A stretch of DNA of 64,000 nt from Pseudomonas sp. DNDY-54 (GCF_019880365.1 NZ_CP082271.1:1674001-1738000), one strand, 5' to 3'; counted from the first letter of the stretch, positions 10,368 to 20,666 are shown. Notes: generated by a model from the letters alone, not told the origin. A program made the numbers and translations.

Positions 10368-11000
10368 ATGAGCACCCGACTGATCTACGTGATGGACCCG
10401 ATGTGCTCATGGTGCTGGGGCTTTGCCCCGGTCGTGCAGGCATTGAGCGAGCAGGCGCAGGCGCGCGGGGTGGGTACAGATCTGGTGGTCGGGGGTTTGC
10501 GTCAGGAGCGAATCGCGATGGATCAGGCCGCTCGCGAGCGCACGGCTTCGTACTGGCATGCGGTGCACGAAGCAAGCGGGCAACCCTTCAACTTCGCCGC
10601 CGGTCTGCCCGAGGGGTTGGTCTATGACACGGAGCCCGCCTGCCGGTCACTGGTCGCGGCGCGCGGTCTGGACACGACGGTTGCCTGGAAACTCGCAGCG
10701 CTTATTCAGCGGGCGTTTTACGTCGAAGGGCGTGACGTCACGCTGCCGTCCGTACTCGTTGAGCTGGCAGAGGCGGCGGGCCTTCAGCCGAAGGCGTTCG
10801 CCGACCGTTTCGATTCTCAGGCCGTACGTGACACCACCGCTGCGGATTTTGAGTGGGCCCGCAATCTGGGCATCGCGGGCTTTCCCACTCTGATGGCCGA
10901 GCACGACGGGCAGCTCGCTCTGTTAACCAACGGCTATCAGCCACTCGACGTGCTCTCGCCGCTGCTGGACCGCTGGTTGGATCACAATGTCGATGCCTGA
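10368..11000 (+). CDS. DsbA-family (FrnE-like) oxidoreductase
   Basis: 210 residues. The thioredoxin-fold redox motif C13-S-W-C16 is near the N-terminus, with no signal peptide, so it is cytosolic. The helical insertion and GIAGFPTLMAE (cis-proline) complete the DsbA fold. Family members are thiol oxidoreductases or isomerases, often linked to stress. The stop overlaps the start of the ABC transporter gene by 14 bp, pointing to translational coupling. Confidence 0.88.
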   Translation: MSTRLIYVMDPMCSWCWGFAPVVQALSEQAQARGVGTDLVVGGLRQERIAMDQAARERTASYWHAVHEASGQPFNFAAGLPEGLVYDTEPACRSLVAARGLDTTVAWKLAALIQRAFYVEGRDVTLPSVLVELAEAAGLQPKAFADRFDSQAVRDTTAADFEWARNLGIAGFPTLMAEHDGQLALLTNGYQPLDVLSPLLDRWLDHNVDA

Positions 11001-12774
11001 CCAGCTCAGTTGGGCCGAGATTCGTCGCCTGGCGCTGCATCATCGTAAAGCGCTGATTCTGGCGAATCTTGTGGCGGTGCTGGCGACGCTTTGCAGCGTA
11101 CCGATCCCCTTGTTGTTGCCGCTTCTCGTCGATGAAGTGTTGCTGGGGCAAGGCGATACGGCGTTGCAGGTGATGGACAGGTTTTTGCCGGTGGGCTGGC
11201 AGACGGCGATCGGCTATATCGGGTTGATGCTGTGCGTCACGTTGCTGTTGCGGGCCTCCGCGTTGGTGTTCAACGTCTTGCAGGCGCGGCTTTTCGCCCG
11301 GCTGTCCAAGGATCTGGTTTACCGCATCCGTGTGCGTCTCATCGAACGCCTCAAGCGTATTGCCTTGAGCGAGTACGAAAGCCTCGGCGGCGGCACGGTT
11401 GCCGCGCATCTGGTCACTGATCTGGAGACCATCGACAAATTCATCGGCGAGACCCTCAGCCGGCTGCTGGTGGCGCTGCTATCCATTGCCGGCACGGCGG
11501 CAATCCTGCTCTGGATGCATTGGCAGCTTGCGCTGCTGATCCTGCTGTTCAACCCGCTGGTGATTTACGCCACGGTGCAGTTGGGCAAACGCGTCAAGCA
11601 CCTGAAGAAACTGGAGAACGACAGCACCTCGCTATTCACCCAGGCGCTCACAGAAACCCTGGATGCCATTCAGGAAGTACGTGCCGGCAACCGACAAGGT
11701 TTCTTCCTTGGTCGCCTTGGTCTGCGTGCCCGCGAAGTGCGGGATTACGCCGTGGCGTCGCAATGGAAGACCGATGCATCCAATCGTGCCAGTGGTCTGC
11801 TGTTTCAGTTTGGCATCGACATCTTCCGTGCCGCAGCAATGCTTACCGTGCTGTTCTCCGACCTGTCCATCGGGCAGATGCTCGCGGTGTTCAGCTATCT
11901 GTGGTTCATGATCGGCCCGGTTGAGCAGTTGCTGAATCTGCAGTACGCGTTCTACGCGGCAGGCGGTGCGCTAACGCGGATCAACCAGTTGCTGGCACGC
12001 GCCGACGAGCCGCAGTACGCCGGTGGTGAGGACCCTTTTTTGGGCCGCGATACGGTCGACATTGAGGTTCAGGGGCTGTGCTTTTCCTATCAGGATGAGC
12101 CGGTGCTGGAAGGTCTGGATCTGTCCATCGCGGCGGGTGAGAAGGTCGCCATCGTCGGTGCCAGCGGCGGTGGTAAAAGCACGCTCGTACAGCTGTTGCT
12201 GGGGCTGTATCAACCCCAAGCCGGGCATATCCGGTTCGCCGGGGTCGCGGTGCAGGACATCGGCCTGGCGACGGTTCGCGATAACGTTGCGGTCGTGCTG
12301 CAGCATCCGGCGTTGTTCAACGATACGGTGCGCGCCAACCTGCTGATGGGCCGAGAGCGAGATGACCAGGCGTGCTGGCATGCCCTGGAAATTGCGCAGT
12401 TGGCGGACACGATTCGGCAGCTTCCTGCCGGGTTGGACAGCATTGTTGGGCGATCGGGCGTGCGCTTATCCGGTGGCCAGCGACAGCGGCTGGCTGTGGC
12501 CCGGATGGTGCTGGCAGAGCCAAAAGTCGTGATTCTCGACGAGGCAACCTCGGCGCTGGATGCGGCCACCGAGTACGCGCTGCATCAAGGGCTCAATCGT
12601 TTCCTGCAGGGTCGGACAACGCTGATCATCGCGCACCGCCTGTCGGCCGTTAAGCAGGCTGACCGGGTGCTGGTGTTCGATGGTGGACGCATTGCAGAAC
12701 AGGGCGATCACCAACAGCTGATTGCGGACGGCGGGCTCTACGCCAAGCTTTACGGCCATTTGCAGCAACATTGA
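10987..12774 (+). CDS. ABC exporter, fused permease and ATPase
   Basis: 595 residues. The transmembrane half (about residues 15-310) has six predicted helices and the exporter coupling segment. The C-terminal ATPase has Walker A GASGGGKST, signature LSGGQRQR, Walker B VVILDEATSALD and the H-loop histidine (IIAHRLSAV). It works as a homodimer or heterodimer in the inner membrane, of the MsbA/lipid-multidrug type. The substrate is unknown. The start ATG at 10987 lies inside the preceding thiol oxidoreductase gene. Confidence 0.9.
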   Translation: MSMPDQLSWAEIRRLALHHRKALILANLVAVLATLCSVPIPLLLPLLVDEVLLGQGDTALQVMDRFLPVGWQTAIGYIGLMLCVTLLLRASALVFNVLQARLFARLSKDLVYRIRVRLIERLKRIALSEYESLGGGTVAAHLVTDLETIDKFIGETLSRLLVALLSIAGTAAILLWMHWQLALLILLFNPLVIYATVQLGKRVKHLKKLENDSTSLFTQALTETLDAIQEVRAGNRQGFFLGRLGLRAREVRDYAVASQWKTDASNRASGLLFQFGIDIFRAAAMLTVLFSDLSIGQMLAVFSYLWFMIGPVEQLLNLQYAFYAAGGALTRINQLLARADEPQYAGGEDPFLGRDTVDIEVQGLCFSYQDEPVLEGLDLSIAAGEKVAIVGASGGGKSTLVQLLLGLYQPQAGHIRFAGVAVQDIGLATVRDNVAVVLQHPALFNDTVRANLLMGRERDDQACWHALEIAQLADTIRQLPAGLDSIVGRSGVRLSGGQRQRLAVARMVLAEPKVVILDEATSALDAATEYALHQGLNRFLQGRTTLIIAHRLSAVKQADRVLVFDGGRIAEQGDHQQLIADGGLYAKLYGHLQQH

Positions 12775-12931
12775 AGCCGCGTCAGTCTGCGTTTATGCAG
12801 AGTACACGCCATTCTTCGCTTCAGTTGCTGGCAAATGGCCGGTATACCCTGATTAAATAGCTTCGCTTTCGCACTCAACTTTGGTCGACACCGGCCGACT
12901 CCAAGACGTGCGCATACTTTCTAGGATTCCC

Positions 12932-14875
12932 ATGCTGTCTTTATTCGCCAACCTATCCGTGGGCAAGAAGCTATTGCTTGGCTTTGCCATGGTGCTCTTG
13001 CTGACCTTGGCCGTTGCCGCCACAGGCTTTGTTGCCGTCGATTCGATTCTGGCCCGGTCGGCTCAAACGACCCAGCTGGCAGCCATCAACGCGGCCGTTC
13101 TTGAAGCGCGCGGCTTGGAACGTGACTTCGCGCTGACTCGCAGTGATGCGTCGGCCTCAGCACTGCGCGCCACGCTGGCCAAGCTCAATCAGGAGCTGGA
13201 TGACCTCTCCGAGATCTCGGATGCCAAAGAACAGGTGGCGCTGCAGCAAATTCGTAGCGATGCCGCCGAGTATGCGCGGCAATTTACTGACTACGGTTTG
13301 TTGATCAGTAATGGCCTCGAACTGCGCAAACACATGAACGAAGCGGCGCAGAAAAGCCGCGAGGAGTTCGAGTACATCGAGCTGGATATGTACGACGCCG
13401 TTCGCGTGCTGCGTCTGGAAGGGGACCATCTCAAAGGCAGTGACCCCCTGACCATTGCGGAGGCGGCGTCCGGCCTGACCAAGCGCATCCTCGACCTGCG
13501 CACCTTCGAAAGCGTATTCATCGGCAACAACGCTCAGGAGGCAATCGATGGTTGGAAAGACGCATACAACGACGTCACCACGATCGGTAGCAGCCTGAAG
13601 ACCTGGCTTAACGACGAACAGAAAACCACCATGGACGGCGCGCTTGCTGCGCTCGCCGCCTACGAGCAGGCCTTTACCGATTTTCGTGCCAATCGCGCGC
13701 AACGAGTCGCTCTGGAGAGCGCGATGGTGAGCCAGGCGGAGCGCGTGCTGAATACCGCTAACCAAGCGCTGACTGTCGCCAACCAGGCAATGCAGGCGCA
13801 GAGCAGCAACGCCAACTGGCTGCTTGGGGCGATTACCGGCCTTGCCGTGATCCTGGGGCTGGTCGCTGCGACCGCCATTTCTCGCATGATCGTCGTGCCG
13901 CTGCGTTATACCGTCGAGCTGGCTCAGCGTGTGTCAGATGGCGACCTGACGCGGTCCGAGACGGTTACGCGCAGGGATGAGCTTGGCCAGCTGCAGCAGG
14001 CGATGTACGGCATGACCGACAGCTTACGTACGCTGATCGGGCGCATCGGTGGCAGCGTCAGTCAAATTGCTACCGCTGCCGAGCAACTGTCCGCCGTCAC
14101 CGCGCAGACAAGCTCCGGCGTACAGAAACAACGAGAAGAGACGGATCAGGTCGCGACTGCCATGCATCAGATGGCGGCGACAGTGCAGGAAGTGGCGCAC
14201 AACGCGGAGCAGGCGTCGCTGGCAGCGCGTCAGGCGGACCAGCAAGCCCGTCAAGGCGACCTGGTAGTCCAGGAGGCCATCGGCCAGATCGGCAGCCTGT
14301 CTGGCGAAGTCGAGCAGTCGGCTCACGCCATCGAAGAGCTGAACACCGAAAGCGGCCGCATCGGTAGCGTGCTCGAGGTGATTCGCGCGGTTGCCGAGCA
14401 AACCAATCTGTTGGCCCTGAATGCTGCGATCGAAGCCGCTCGCGCCGGCGAACAGGGCCGCGGCTTCGCCGTGGTGGCTGATGAGGTCCGCGCATTGGCG
14501 CGCCGTACCCATGACTCCACTGAAGAGATCGAAGGCCTGATCGGTAACTTGCAGCGCGTCGCTCAGAAAGCGGTTGAGCAGATGCAGACCAGCCGCGATC
14601 TGACTCAGCGCACGGTCGACCTGGCCAGTGAAGCCGGCATTGCGCTCGGCCGTATCACAGAGTCGGTCTCGACCATCGAGCAGATGAACCAGCAAATTGC
14701 GGCGTCGGCCGAAGAGCAAAGCGCGGTAGCGGAAAATATTTCCGAGAGCGTGACCCGGGTACGCGATATCGGCGAACAGAGCGCCAGCGGCAGCGAGCAA
14801 ACCGCCAGCGCCAGTGCCGAACTGGCGCGTCTGGGCGTTGAGTTGCAGGGGCTGGTGGCTCGTTTCCGCACCTGA
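12932..14875 (+). CDS. Methyl-accepting chemotaxis protein with helical-bundle sensor
   Basis: 647 residues from the ATG at 12932 (MLSLFANLSVGKKLLLGFAM), with AGGA upstream. TM1 is at residues 10-32. A ~250-residue all-helical periplasmic domain without PAS or Cache features resembles the HBM domain of McpS-type receptors, which bind TCA-cycle acids. TM2 is near residue 290, followed by HAMP. The signalling domain contains the highly conserved hairpin (AVVADEVRALARRT). No CheB/R tether pentapeptide is at the C-terminus. The ligand is inferred only by fold. Confidence 0.9.
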   Translation: MLSLFANLSVGKKLLLGFAMVLLLTLAVAATGFVAVDSILARSAQTTQLAAINAAVLEARGLERDFALTRSDASASALRATLAKLNQELDDLSEISDAKEQVALQQIRSDAAEYARQFTDYGLLISNGLELRKHMNEAAQKSREEFEYIELDMYDAVRVLRLEGDHLKGSDPLTIAEAASGLTKRILDLRTFESVFIGNNAQEAIDGWKDAYNDVTTIGSSLKTWLNDEQKTTMDGALAALAAYEQAFTDFRANRAQRVALESAMVSQAERVLNTANQALTVANQAMQAQSSNANWLLGAITGLAVILGLVAATAISRMIVVPLRYTVELAQRVSDGDLTRSETVTRRDELGQLQQAMYGMTDSLRTLIGRIGGSVSQIATAAEQLSAVTAQTSSGVQKQREETDQVATAMHQMAATVQEVAHNAEQASLAARQADQQARQGDLVVQEAIGQIGSLSGEVEQSAHAIEELNTESGRIGSVLEVIRAVAEQTNLLALNAAIEAARAGEQGRGFAVVADEVRALARRTHDSTEEIEGLIGNLQRVAQKAVEQMQTSRDLTQRTVDLASEAGIALGRITESVSTIEQMNQQIAASAEEQSAVAENISESVTRVRDIGEQSASGSEQTASASAELARLGVELQGLVARFRT

Positions 14876-14895
14876 GTGACCCTTCCGCGACAGCG

Positions 14896-14920
14896 AAGCC
14901 CCGGCCCACGCCGGGGCTTT
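14896..14920 (+). terminator. Rho-independent terminator of the chemoreceptor gene
   Basis: AAGCCCCGGC (14896-14905), loop CCAC, GCCGGGGCTT (14910-14919), followed by TTTGTCGTTT. A perfect 10-bp stem just after the stop. Confidence 0.85.
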
Positions 14921-15044
14921 GTCGTTTGGGTCGCTGAACTCCGTCGAGGCTTCGGCTCTCTAGACAGTAACGCGGCGCCGCCGCACGCTTCGGAGTGACC
15001 CGATTGAACGCCCATTCCAGCTCCGTCCCAGGGGCACGCCATTT

Positions 15045-16361
15045 ATGAAAGCGAGCGCATTCTCGAACGGGGAGTCTCGCTTACGACGAGCCATCAGCGG
15101 CCCCGCACTTTTCCTGTTTATCCTCGGTGACGTGCTGGGCGCTGGCGTCTATGCACTGGTCGGCAAGATTGCAGGCGAGGCGGGCGGGGCGGTCTGGGTG
15201 CCTTTGCTGGTCGCGTTGGGCTTTGCGATGCTGACCGCGGCGTCCTACGCCGAGCTGGTCACGAAATATCCCAAGGCGGGCGGCGCAGCGGTGTTCACCG
15301 AGCGCGCATTCGGTAAACCCCTGCTGTCCTTTCTGGTGGGCTTTTGCATGTTGGCGGCGGGGGTGACCAGCGCGGCCGGCCTCTCGCTCGCGTTTGGCGG
15401 CGATTACCTGGGTGCCTTCATCGACACCCCGGCCGTGCCTACTGCTCTGGTATTCCTGGCTATCGTTGCGTTGCTTAACGCGCGCGGCATCAGGGAGTCG
15501 TTGGGTGCCAACGCGGTGATGACCGTCATCGAAGTGTCGGGCCTGCTGTTCGTGGTGGTGCTGGCGGCCCGCTTTCTCTTGAGCGGGCAAGGCGAGCCGT
15601 CGCGAGTGCTCGAATTTGCCCCGGACGTGTCGCCTGCCATTGCCGTGTTGGGTGCGGCATTGATCGCGTTCTACTCGTTTGTCGGCTTCGAGGTTTCGGC
15701 GAACGTGGCCGAAGAGGTCAAGGACGTTCGGCGCAACTATCCTCGGGCGTTATTCGGTGCGTTACTTGTGGCAGGTTTGGTTTATGTGGGCGTTGGGGTC
15801 GCCGCAACAGCCGTGCTTCCCCCGGCGATGTTGGTCGATTCATCAGCCCCCTTGCTGGATGTGGTCCGCGCCACTGGTTATGCCGTACCGGACTGGCTCT
15901 TCGCGGCTGTGGCGCTGGTGGCTGTCGCGAATGGCGCCCTGCTAACGATGATCATGTCCAGCCGCCTGGCCTATGGCATGGCCGATGAAGGGTTGATGCC
16001 ATCCATACTGACGCGCGTGTTGCCGGAGCGCCGCACCCCCTGGCTGGCAATCGTGGTCACCACCTTGCTGGCCATGATTCTCACTGTGACGGGCACGCTC
16101 ACAGCGCTCGCGGAAACGGTGGTCTTGCTGCTGTTGTTCGTGTTCATGAGTACCAACGTCGCGGTGTTGGTGCTGCGTAAGGACAACGTCGACGAGCCTC
16201 ACTTTCGCACCCCGACGATCCTGCCGGTCCTGGCGATTCTGTCCTGCCTGTTGCTGCTATCCCAGCAAAGCGCCGGCACTTGGGTGCGTGCCGGCTTGTT
16301 GATGGCGCTCGGCGCCCTGCTTTACGGCCTCGGGCGCTGGCAGAAGTCGCGCAGCCGCTAA
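15045..16361 (+). CDS. APC-family amino acid permease
   Basis: 438 residues with about 12 hydrophobic segments. It begins with the APC motif GPALFLFILGDVLGAGVYALVGK (helix 1, glycine-rich substrate site) and contains a conserved AFYSFVGFEVSANVAEEVKD loop. It resembles the cationic or branched amino acid permeases of the APC superfamily. The substrate is not determined. The gene ends one base before the convergent membrane-hydrolase gene. Confidence 0.88.
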   Translation: MKASAFSNGESRLRRAISGPALFLFILGDVLGAGVYALVGKIAGEAGGAVWVPLLVALGFAMLTAASYAELVTKYPKAGGAAVFTERAFGKPLLSFLVGFCMLAAGVTSAAGLSLAFGGDYLGAFIDTPAVPTALVFLAIVALLNARGIRESLGANAVMTVIEVSGLLFVVVLAARFLLSGQGEPSRVLEFAPDVSPAIAVLGAALIAFYSFVGFEVSANVAEEVKDVRRNYPRALFGALLVAGLVYVGVGVAATAVLPPAMLVDSSAPLLDVVRATGYAVPDWLFAAVALVAVANGALLTMIMSSRLAYGMADEGLMPSILTRVLPERRTPWLAIVVTTLLAMILTVTGTLTALAETVVLLLLFVFMSTNVAVLVLRKDNVDEPHFRTPTILPVLAILSCLLLLSQQSAGTWVRAGLLMALGALLYGLGRWQKSRSR

Positions 16362-17402
16362 TCAGCGTCGGTTCAGTTCAGCGGCCCATTCGGCCAATGG
16401 CAGGGCGGGTTGCTGGTTCCATATCCGCCGCCAGATCATTTCCAGCCGGCTGATGTCGCCGCGTTCCGCCGGCAACCGTGCGACATAGGGGATGAGTTTC
16501 CAGTCATCGCCGTTGCGTTCCGCGAGGGCGAAGCGGAACGGGTGAAAGCCGGTCATGCCGAGGCGCAAATCCGTCACCAGCAGCTGACCGTCGACCTCGT
16601 CATAACGCATCACGCCGTCAGTGAACCACTGAAGGCGCGCATGTTGTGGCGATGACTGGAGTGCGGCGGCGAGCCGTTCGTCGCGGTCTATACGCACCAA
16701 ATCTGGCGGACCGTCGTCGAACCAGCTCACCAGCGCTTCGTAATAGTCGTCACCGTCGATGATGATGACTCGCCACAGCAGACTGTTGAATGGCGTTGGC
16801 GTGCTGAATACCCGGCTCGCCTGCACGCCTTGGTCGGCCATCGCTGTCTCCACACGCTGCTCAGCCATCTGCTTGCCGGTTAGCGTGAAGCCCAGATAGA
16901 GCGACGTCACGACCAATGCCAGCACAGGACCGCGAGGGCTGCGTCCCTTCGAACCCGATACTGCCACGGCCAGCACTGCCACCAGCAGAGGCACGCTGTA
17001 CAACGGATCGATGATGAACACGCTCGACCACGCCACCGGCGGTGTGGTCAGGGGCCAGAAGAGCTGGGTGCCGTAGCTGGTAAACGCATCGAGCAACACA
17101 TGGGTCGCCAGCACCAGCCAGATCGTCAAGAACAGTCGCGTACCCGTATAGTTCGGGTCCGGTCTGAATCGTCGAGCCAGCCACGTGAGCGCTATCGCCA
17201 GCAGGCTGAGCACAAACAGTGAATGACTGAATCCGCGGTGGTAGGTCATGTCAGCGACCGCGTCGCCATAGTCGATGATCACGTCGAGGTCCGGTAGCGT
17301 CCCCAGTACCGCTCCGTAAAGCAGCGCCTTGCGACCTTGCCATCGGCCAAGCAGCGACGCTTGTACCGTGGCGCCGAGAAGGGCTTGTGTTATCGAGTCC
17401 AT
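16362..17402 (-). CDS. YdjM/YbcI-type inner-membrane metal-dependent hydrolase
   Basis: 346 residues from the second ATG at 17402 (MDSITQALLGATVQASLLGR); another ATG lies four codons upstream. The N-terminal half has the LexA-binding/YdjM family pattern: LPDLDVIIDYGD, the metal-type histidines in YHRGFSHSLFV, and THVLLDAFTSYGTQLFWPL, within four or five membrane helices. The C-terminal ~150 residues form a soluble domain. The family is annotated as a putative metal-dependent hydrolase; the biological substrate is unknown. Confidence 0.85.
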   Translation of the reverse strand: MDSITQALLGATVQASLLGRWQGRKALLYGAVLGTLPDLDVIIDYGDAVADMTYHRGFSHSLFVLSLLAIALTWLARRFRPDPNYTGTRLFLTIWLVLATHVLLDAFTSYGTQLFWPLTTPPVAWSSVFIIDPLYSVPLLVAVLAVAVSGSKGRSPRGPVLALVVTSLYLGFTLTGKQMAEQRVETAMADQGVQASRVFSTPTPFNSLLWRVIIIDGDDYYEALVSWFDDGPPDLVRIDRDERLAAALQSSPQHARLQWFTDGVMRYDEVDGQLLVTDLRLGMTGFHPFRFALAERNGDDWKLIPYVARLPAERGDISRLEMIWRRIWNQQPALPLAEWAAELNRR

Positions 17403-17538
17403 GCACGAGTCCATCTGTTGCGAAGGCGCTACGTTAGCTGAACCGCGCAGGCATCAGCGGCTCGAAATCATATAAAAACATGTCGGCCCCGTGCCGCTTG
17501 TGGACAATGCTTTCTCCATTTCCGATCACGAAGGGCCG

Positions 17539-17952
17539 ATGCTCGACATATCCAACAGCGTTCAGCTACCAGACAGCGAAATCGAACTGACCGCGATCCG
17601 CGCGCAGGGGGCGGGCGGACAGAACGTCAACAAGGTATCCAGCGCGTTGCACCTGCGCTTCGATATCAATGCCTCGTCGCTGCCCCTGTTTTACAAGGAG
17701 CGTCTGCTGGCGTTGCGTGACAGCCGCATCACCAGCGACGGCGTGATCGTCATCAAGGCGCAGCAATATCGCACGCAAGAGCAAAACCGCGCGGACGCGC
17801 TGGAGCGACTGGCAGAGCTGATCCGCAGCGTGGCAAAAATCGAGAAGGCGCGCCGGCCGACCCGGCCGACGCTGGGCTCGAAAAAACGCCGCCTTGATGG
17901 CAAGAATAAACGCGGTGCAATCAAGGCCGGGCGAGGCAAAGTGGACTTCTAG
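17539..17952 (+). CDS. arfB: Alternative ribosome-rescue factor ArfB (YaeJ)
   Basis: 137 residues from the ATG at 17539, with AAGGG just upstream. It has the peptidyl-tRNA hydrolase GGQ motif at residues 26-28 (RAQGAGGQNVNK) and the basic tail (KKRRLDGKNKRGAIKAGRGK) that enters the empty mRNA channel. It frees ribosomes stalled on non-stop mRNA. The length matches the family and excludes RF1/RF2. Confidence 0.93.
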   Translation: MLDISNSVQLPDSEIELTAIRAQGAGGQNVNKVSSALHLRFDINASSLPLFYKERLLALRDSRITSDGVIVIKAQQYRTQEQNRADALERLAELIRSVAKIEKARRPTRPTLGSKKRRLDGKNKRGAIKAGRGKVDF

Positions 17953-18055
17953 ACGCTCGCCGATGAGTGCGAACCGTCACGGCACGGAAATATAAGGCGC
18001 GGTGCGGGGGTGGTTACGGGGCTGTTTTGCGACCGCCACTCCGAGGTAACAGGCG

Positions 18056-19363
18056 CTAGTGCGTACCCGTACGGGGTTCGACGATGGTTTCGTCGACTAC
18101 ATCGTCGGGGTCCGGTTCGGTGGCTTCCGTTTCCGTGGTCTCGCCTTCCGGGGTGTCTGGCATCAGCTCCAGCACGGTGTGGCTGGTACGCAGCATTGGC
18201 GTGAAGTGGCCGTGCGGCTCGGTCACCAGATCGAACACCCGGCGAGCGCGGTAGAAGGAATAAATGGCGAGAAACGCCAGTGTCACGGCGAAGAATACCG
18301 GCAAGGCCTTCGGCCCGAAAAAGCTCATCAGGCCACCGGCAACCACAGGTCCGAAGGCCGCGCCGAAACCGTTGGCGAGCAACAAACCGCTGGAGCCGGA
18401 CAAGATTTCATCGGGGTGCAGTTGGTCGACCATCTGCGCCACGGCAATGGAGTAGATCGAAAAAGCCAGACCGCCCCAGATGAACATCATCCCCAACAGC
18501 AGCGGACCGGCTGTCAGCGGGGTGATCAGGCCGCCAATGATGGCGGCGATCGCCACCACCCAGAGCAACACGAGACGACGGTCATGCTTGTCTGAAAACA
18601 GCCCGATCGGCCATTGCAGGACGGCGCCGCCCAGGATGGTGATACTCATCAGCAGGCCGACGCCGGACGCATCGAAGCCGCTCTGGGAGGCATAGACCGG
18701 CGCCAATCCCCAGAACCCGCCGAGGGTCAACCCTGAAATCCCTGCGGCCATCAAGGGCAGGGGAGCGATACGAGCCAGCTGCAGGAGGTCGGTGGCCGGC
18801 ATGTCAGGCTGCGCGGGCTGTGCCTGGCGGGTCAGCGTGATGGGCATCAGCGCGGCGCAGATCAGGATGGCCGCCAGCGCGAACAAGGTGAAATTCATCG
18901 GGCTATCGAGGCCAAGCAGTTGCTGAGCGGCCGCCAGTGAGCCGAGGTTGACCGCCATATAGATCGCGAACACCTGACCGCGCTTCTCGCCACTGACCTG
19001 GGCGTTAAGCCAGCTCTCGATGACCATGTACAGCGTGACCAAGGCGACGCCGTACATCACGCGCAACACCAGCCACACCCAGGGGTTGACGATCAGCACA
19101 TGCAACAGCACCGCGATCGAAGCCAATGCAGCGTAAAACGCAAAAGTACGGATATGGCCGATTCGCCGAATCAGTGACGGGGCGAGCCACGTACCGACAA
19201 GGAAGCCGGCGAAGTAGCCGGACATCAGCAGGCCGATCAAGCCAGTGGAGTATCCCTCTTGGATGCCGCGCAGCGTCAGCAGCGTGTTCAGCAGTCCGTG
19301 GCCGAGCAGAAGAAATGCAACGCCACCCAGCAGCGAACCGATGGGGGCCAGTAACGACGTCAT
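18056..19363 (-). CDS. MFS transporter (YcaD-like)
   Basis: 435 residues with twelve hydrophobic segments and the MFS loop motif GTWLAPSLIRRIGHIR between helices 2 and 3. The second half repeats the pattern (PIGLFSDKHDRRLVL). The last ~45 residues are a soluble, strongly acidic tail (TPEGETTETEATEPDPDD), which is unusual for the family. It is similar in layout to E. coli YcaD. The substrate is unknown. Confidence 0.85.
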   Translation of the reverse strand: MTSLLAPIGSLLGGVAFLLLGHGLLNTLLTLRGIQEGYSTGLIGLLMSGYFAGFLVGTWLAPSLIRRIGHIRTFAFYAALASIAVLLHVLIVNPWVWLVLRVMYGVALVTLYMVIESWLNAQVSGEKRGQVFAIYMAVNLGSLAAAQQLLGLDSPMNFTLFALAAILICAALMPITLTRQAQPAQPDMPATDLLQLARIAPLPLMAAGISGLTLGGFWGLAPVYASQSGFDASGVGLLMSITILGGAVLQWPIGLFSDKHDRRLVLLWVVAIAAIIGGLITPLTAGPLLLGMMFIWGGLAFSIYSIAVAQMVDQLHPDEILSGSSGLLLANGFGAAFGPVVAGGLMSFFGPKALPVFFAVTLAFLAIYSFYRARRVFDLVTEPHGHFTPMLRTSHTVLELMPDTPEGETTETEATEPDPDDVVDETIVEPRTGTH

Positions 19364-19650
19364 AACAAAACAACCCTGAGCAAGTTAATCCGTGAAGGCA
19401 GGCTGCTGATCATTGGCAGCGTACCGCTGTGTCGATAAGTGACTGAATCAAATCACTATCTGGTAAACGATGCATTGGCGTATGCAGCTTGGGCAGCATC
19501 TTTGGCCGAGGATTCAAAACGAAGCGGATTTTCAGCGAAATGCGTTTCAGCGATGCCAACGGCGTGAGGCGATCGTGCGCGCCCTTGAGTGGGTTTGGCG
19601 GTCTGGCTAGCAAGGGGCTGACCGTTTGTGTGCAAGCTTGGACCAAACTT

Positions 19651-20541
19651 TCAGTTTTGTCCCGGCCGAAGCGTCGCGATCAGTGCACGCACGCTACCGG
19701 GCAGCGCGTCCAGTTCGCGCACCAGAATGCTGCGCTCGCGTACCGCCCAGGGTTCGTCCAGTGCCACCAGCGCAAGCTGCATGGTGCGGCTGTGCCGCCT
19801 TGCCGCAGATTCAGGAATGATGCCGATGCCGACGCCAGCCTCGATCATCCGGCACACCGCTTCGAAGCTCGAGACCTGGATGCGCAGCGATAGCTGGCTG
19901 CCAAGCTTTTCTACCTGATCGCGCAGAAAGGTCAGCAGCGTACTGCCCTCATGCAGGCCGATGTGCTGGTAGGCCAGCGTCTGGCGCAGCGTGAGCTGTT
20001 GCTCGCCTGCCAGCGGATGGCCGATCGGCACGGCGAGCAACAGGCGGTCGGTGCTGAAGTGCAGGACCTGCAGTCCCTCGGCGCGCACCGGCCCGGCGAT
20101 GATGCCCATGTCGGTGCTGCCGTCGAGCACGCCACGGACGATGTCGCGGCTCAGCCTTTCCTGCAGGTCAACGGTTACACCGGGGCGCTCGGCGAGAAAG
20201 CCCGCCAGCACTTCCGGCAGAAATTCGGTCACCGCGGTGGTGTTGGCGAAGATACGGATATGTCCGGCCGAATCGGTGCCGTATTCGGTGAACTCGCTCT
20301 TCAGGTAGTCGACCTGGCGCATGATCAGCCGTGCGTGCTGCAGCAACTTGTGGCCGGCCGGCGTCAGCTCGACGCCGCGGCTGTCGCGATACAGCAGGCG
20401 GCTGTCCAGCTGGCTTTCGAGCGCCTTGATGCGAGCGCTGGCTGCCGCTGGCGACAGGTGGGCGCGGCGTGCGCCCTGAGTCAGGCTGGGCGATTCGGCG
20501 ATATGAATGAACAGACGCAGGTCGGCCAGATCGAAATGCAT
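19651..20541 (-). CDS. LysR-family regulator of the itaconate genes
   Basis: 296 residues with an N-terminal helix-turn-helix (DLADLRLFIHIAESPSLTQGARRAHLSPAAASARIKALE) and a C-terminal effector domain. It lies divergent from the ich-acd-VOC-prpD-ict-ccl run, as PA0877 does in P. aeruginosa (remembered order), so it most likely senses itaconate or a derivative and switches on the cluster. That function is inferred from position, not from the sequence itself. Confidence 0.88.
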   Translation of the reverse strand: MHFDLADLRLFIHIAESPSLTQGARRAHLSPAAASARIKALESQLDSRLLYRDSRGVELTPAGHKLLQHARLIMRQVDYLKSEFTEYGTDSAGHIRIFANTTAVTEFLPEVLAGFLAERPGVTVDLQERLSRDIVRGVLDGSTDMGIIAGPVRAEGLQVLHFSTDRLLLAVPIGHPLAGEQQLTLRQTLAYQHIGLHEGSTLLTFLRDQVEKLGSQLSLRIQVSSFEAVCRMIEAGVGIGIIPESAARRHSRTMQLALVALDEPWAVRERSILVRELDALPGSVRALIATLRPGQN

Positions 20542-20573
20542 GCTTGATACCGGTGCTTGGAACGGCGTTCAGC

Positions 20574-20598
20574 TTATCCGAATGCCGGTGTCGGTAAA
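20574..20598. promoter_or_regulatory. Candidate LysR operator in the ich promoter region
   Basis: TTATCCGA (20574-20581) and TCGGTAAA (20591-20598) form an imperfect inverted repeat of about 25 bp in the 125-bp gap between the divergent LysR and ich genes. Size and position fit a T-N11-A type LysR box. Confidence 0.35.
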
Positions 20599-20666
20599 TA
20601 CAAATTCACGGAACGCCGCCTTCGTAGCATTCTCCAGCGAAACAAAGACAACGACCGGAAGCCGCA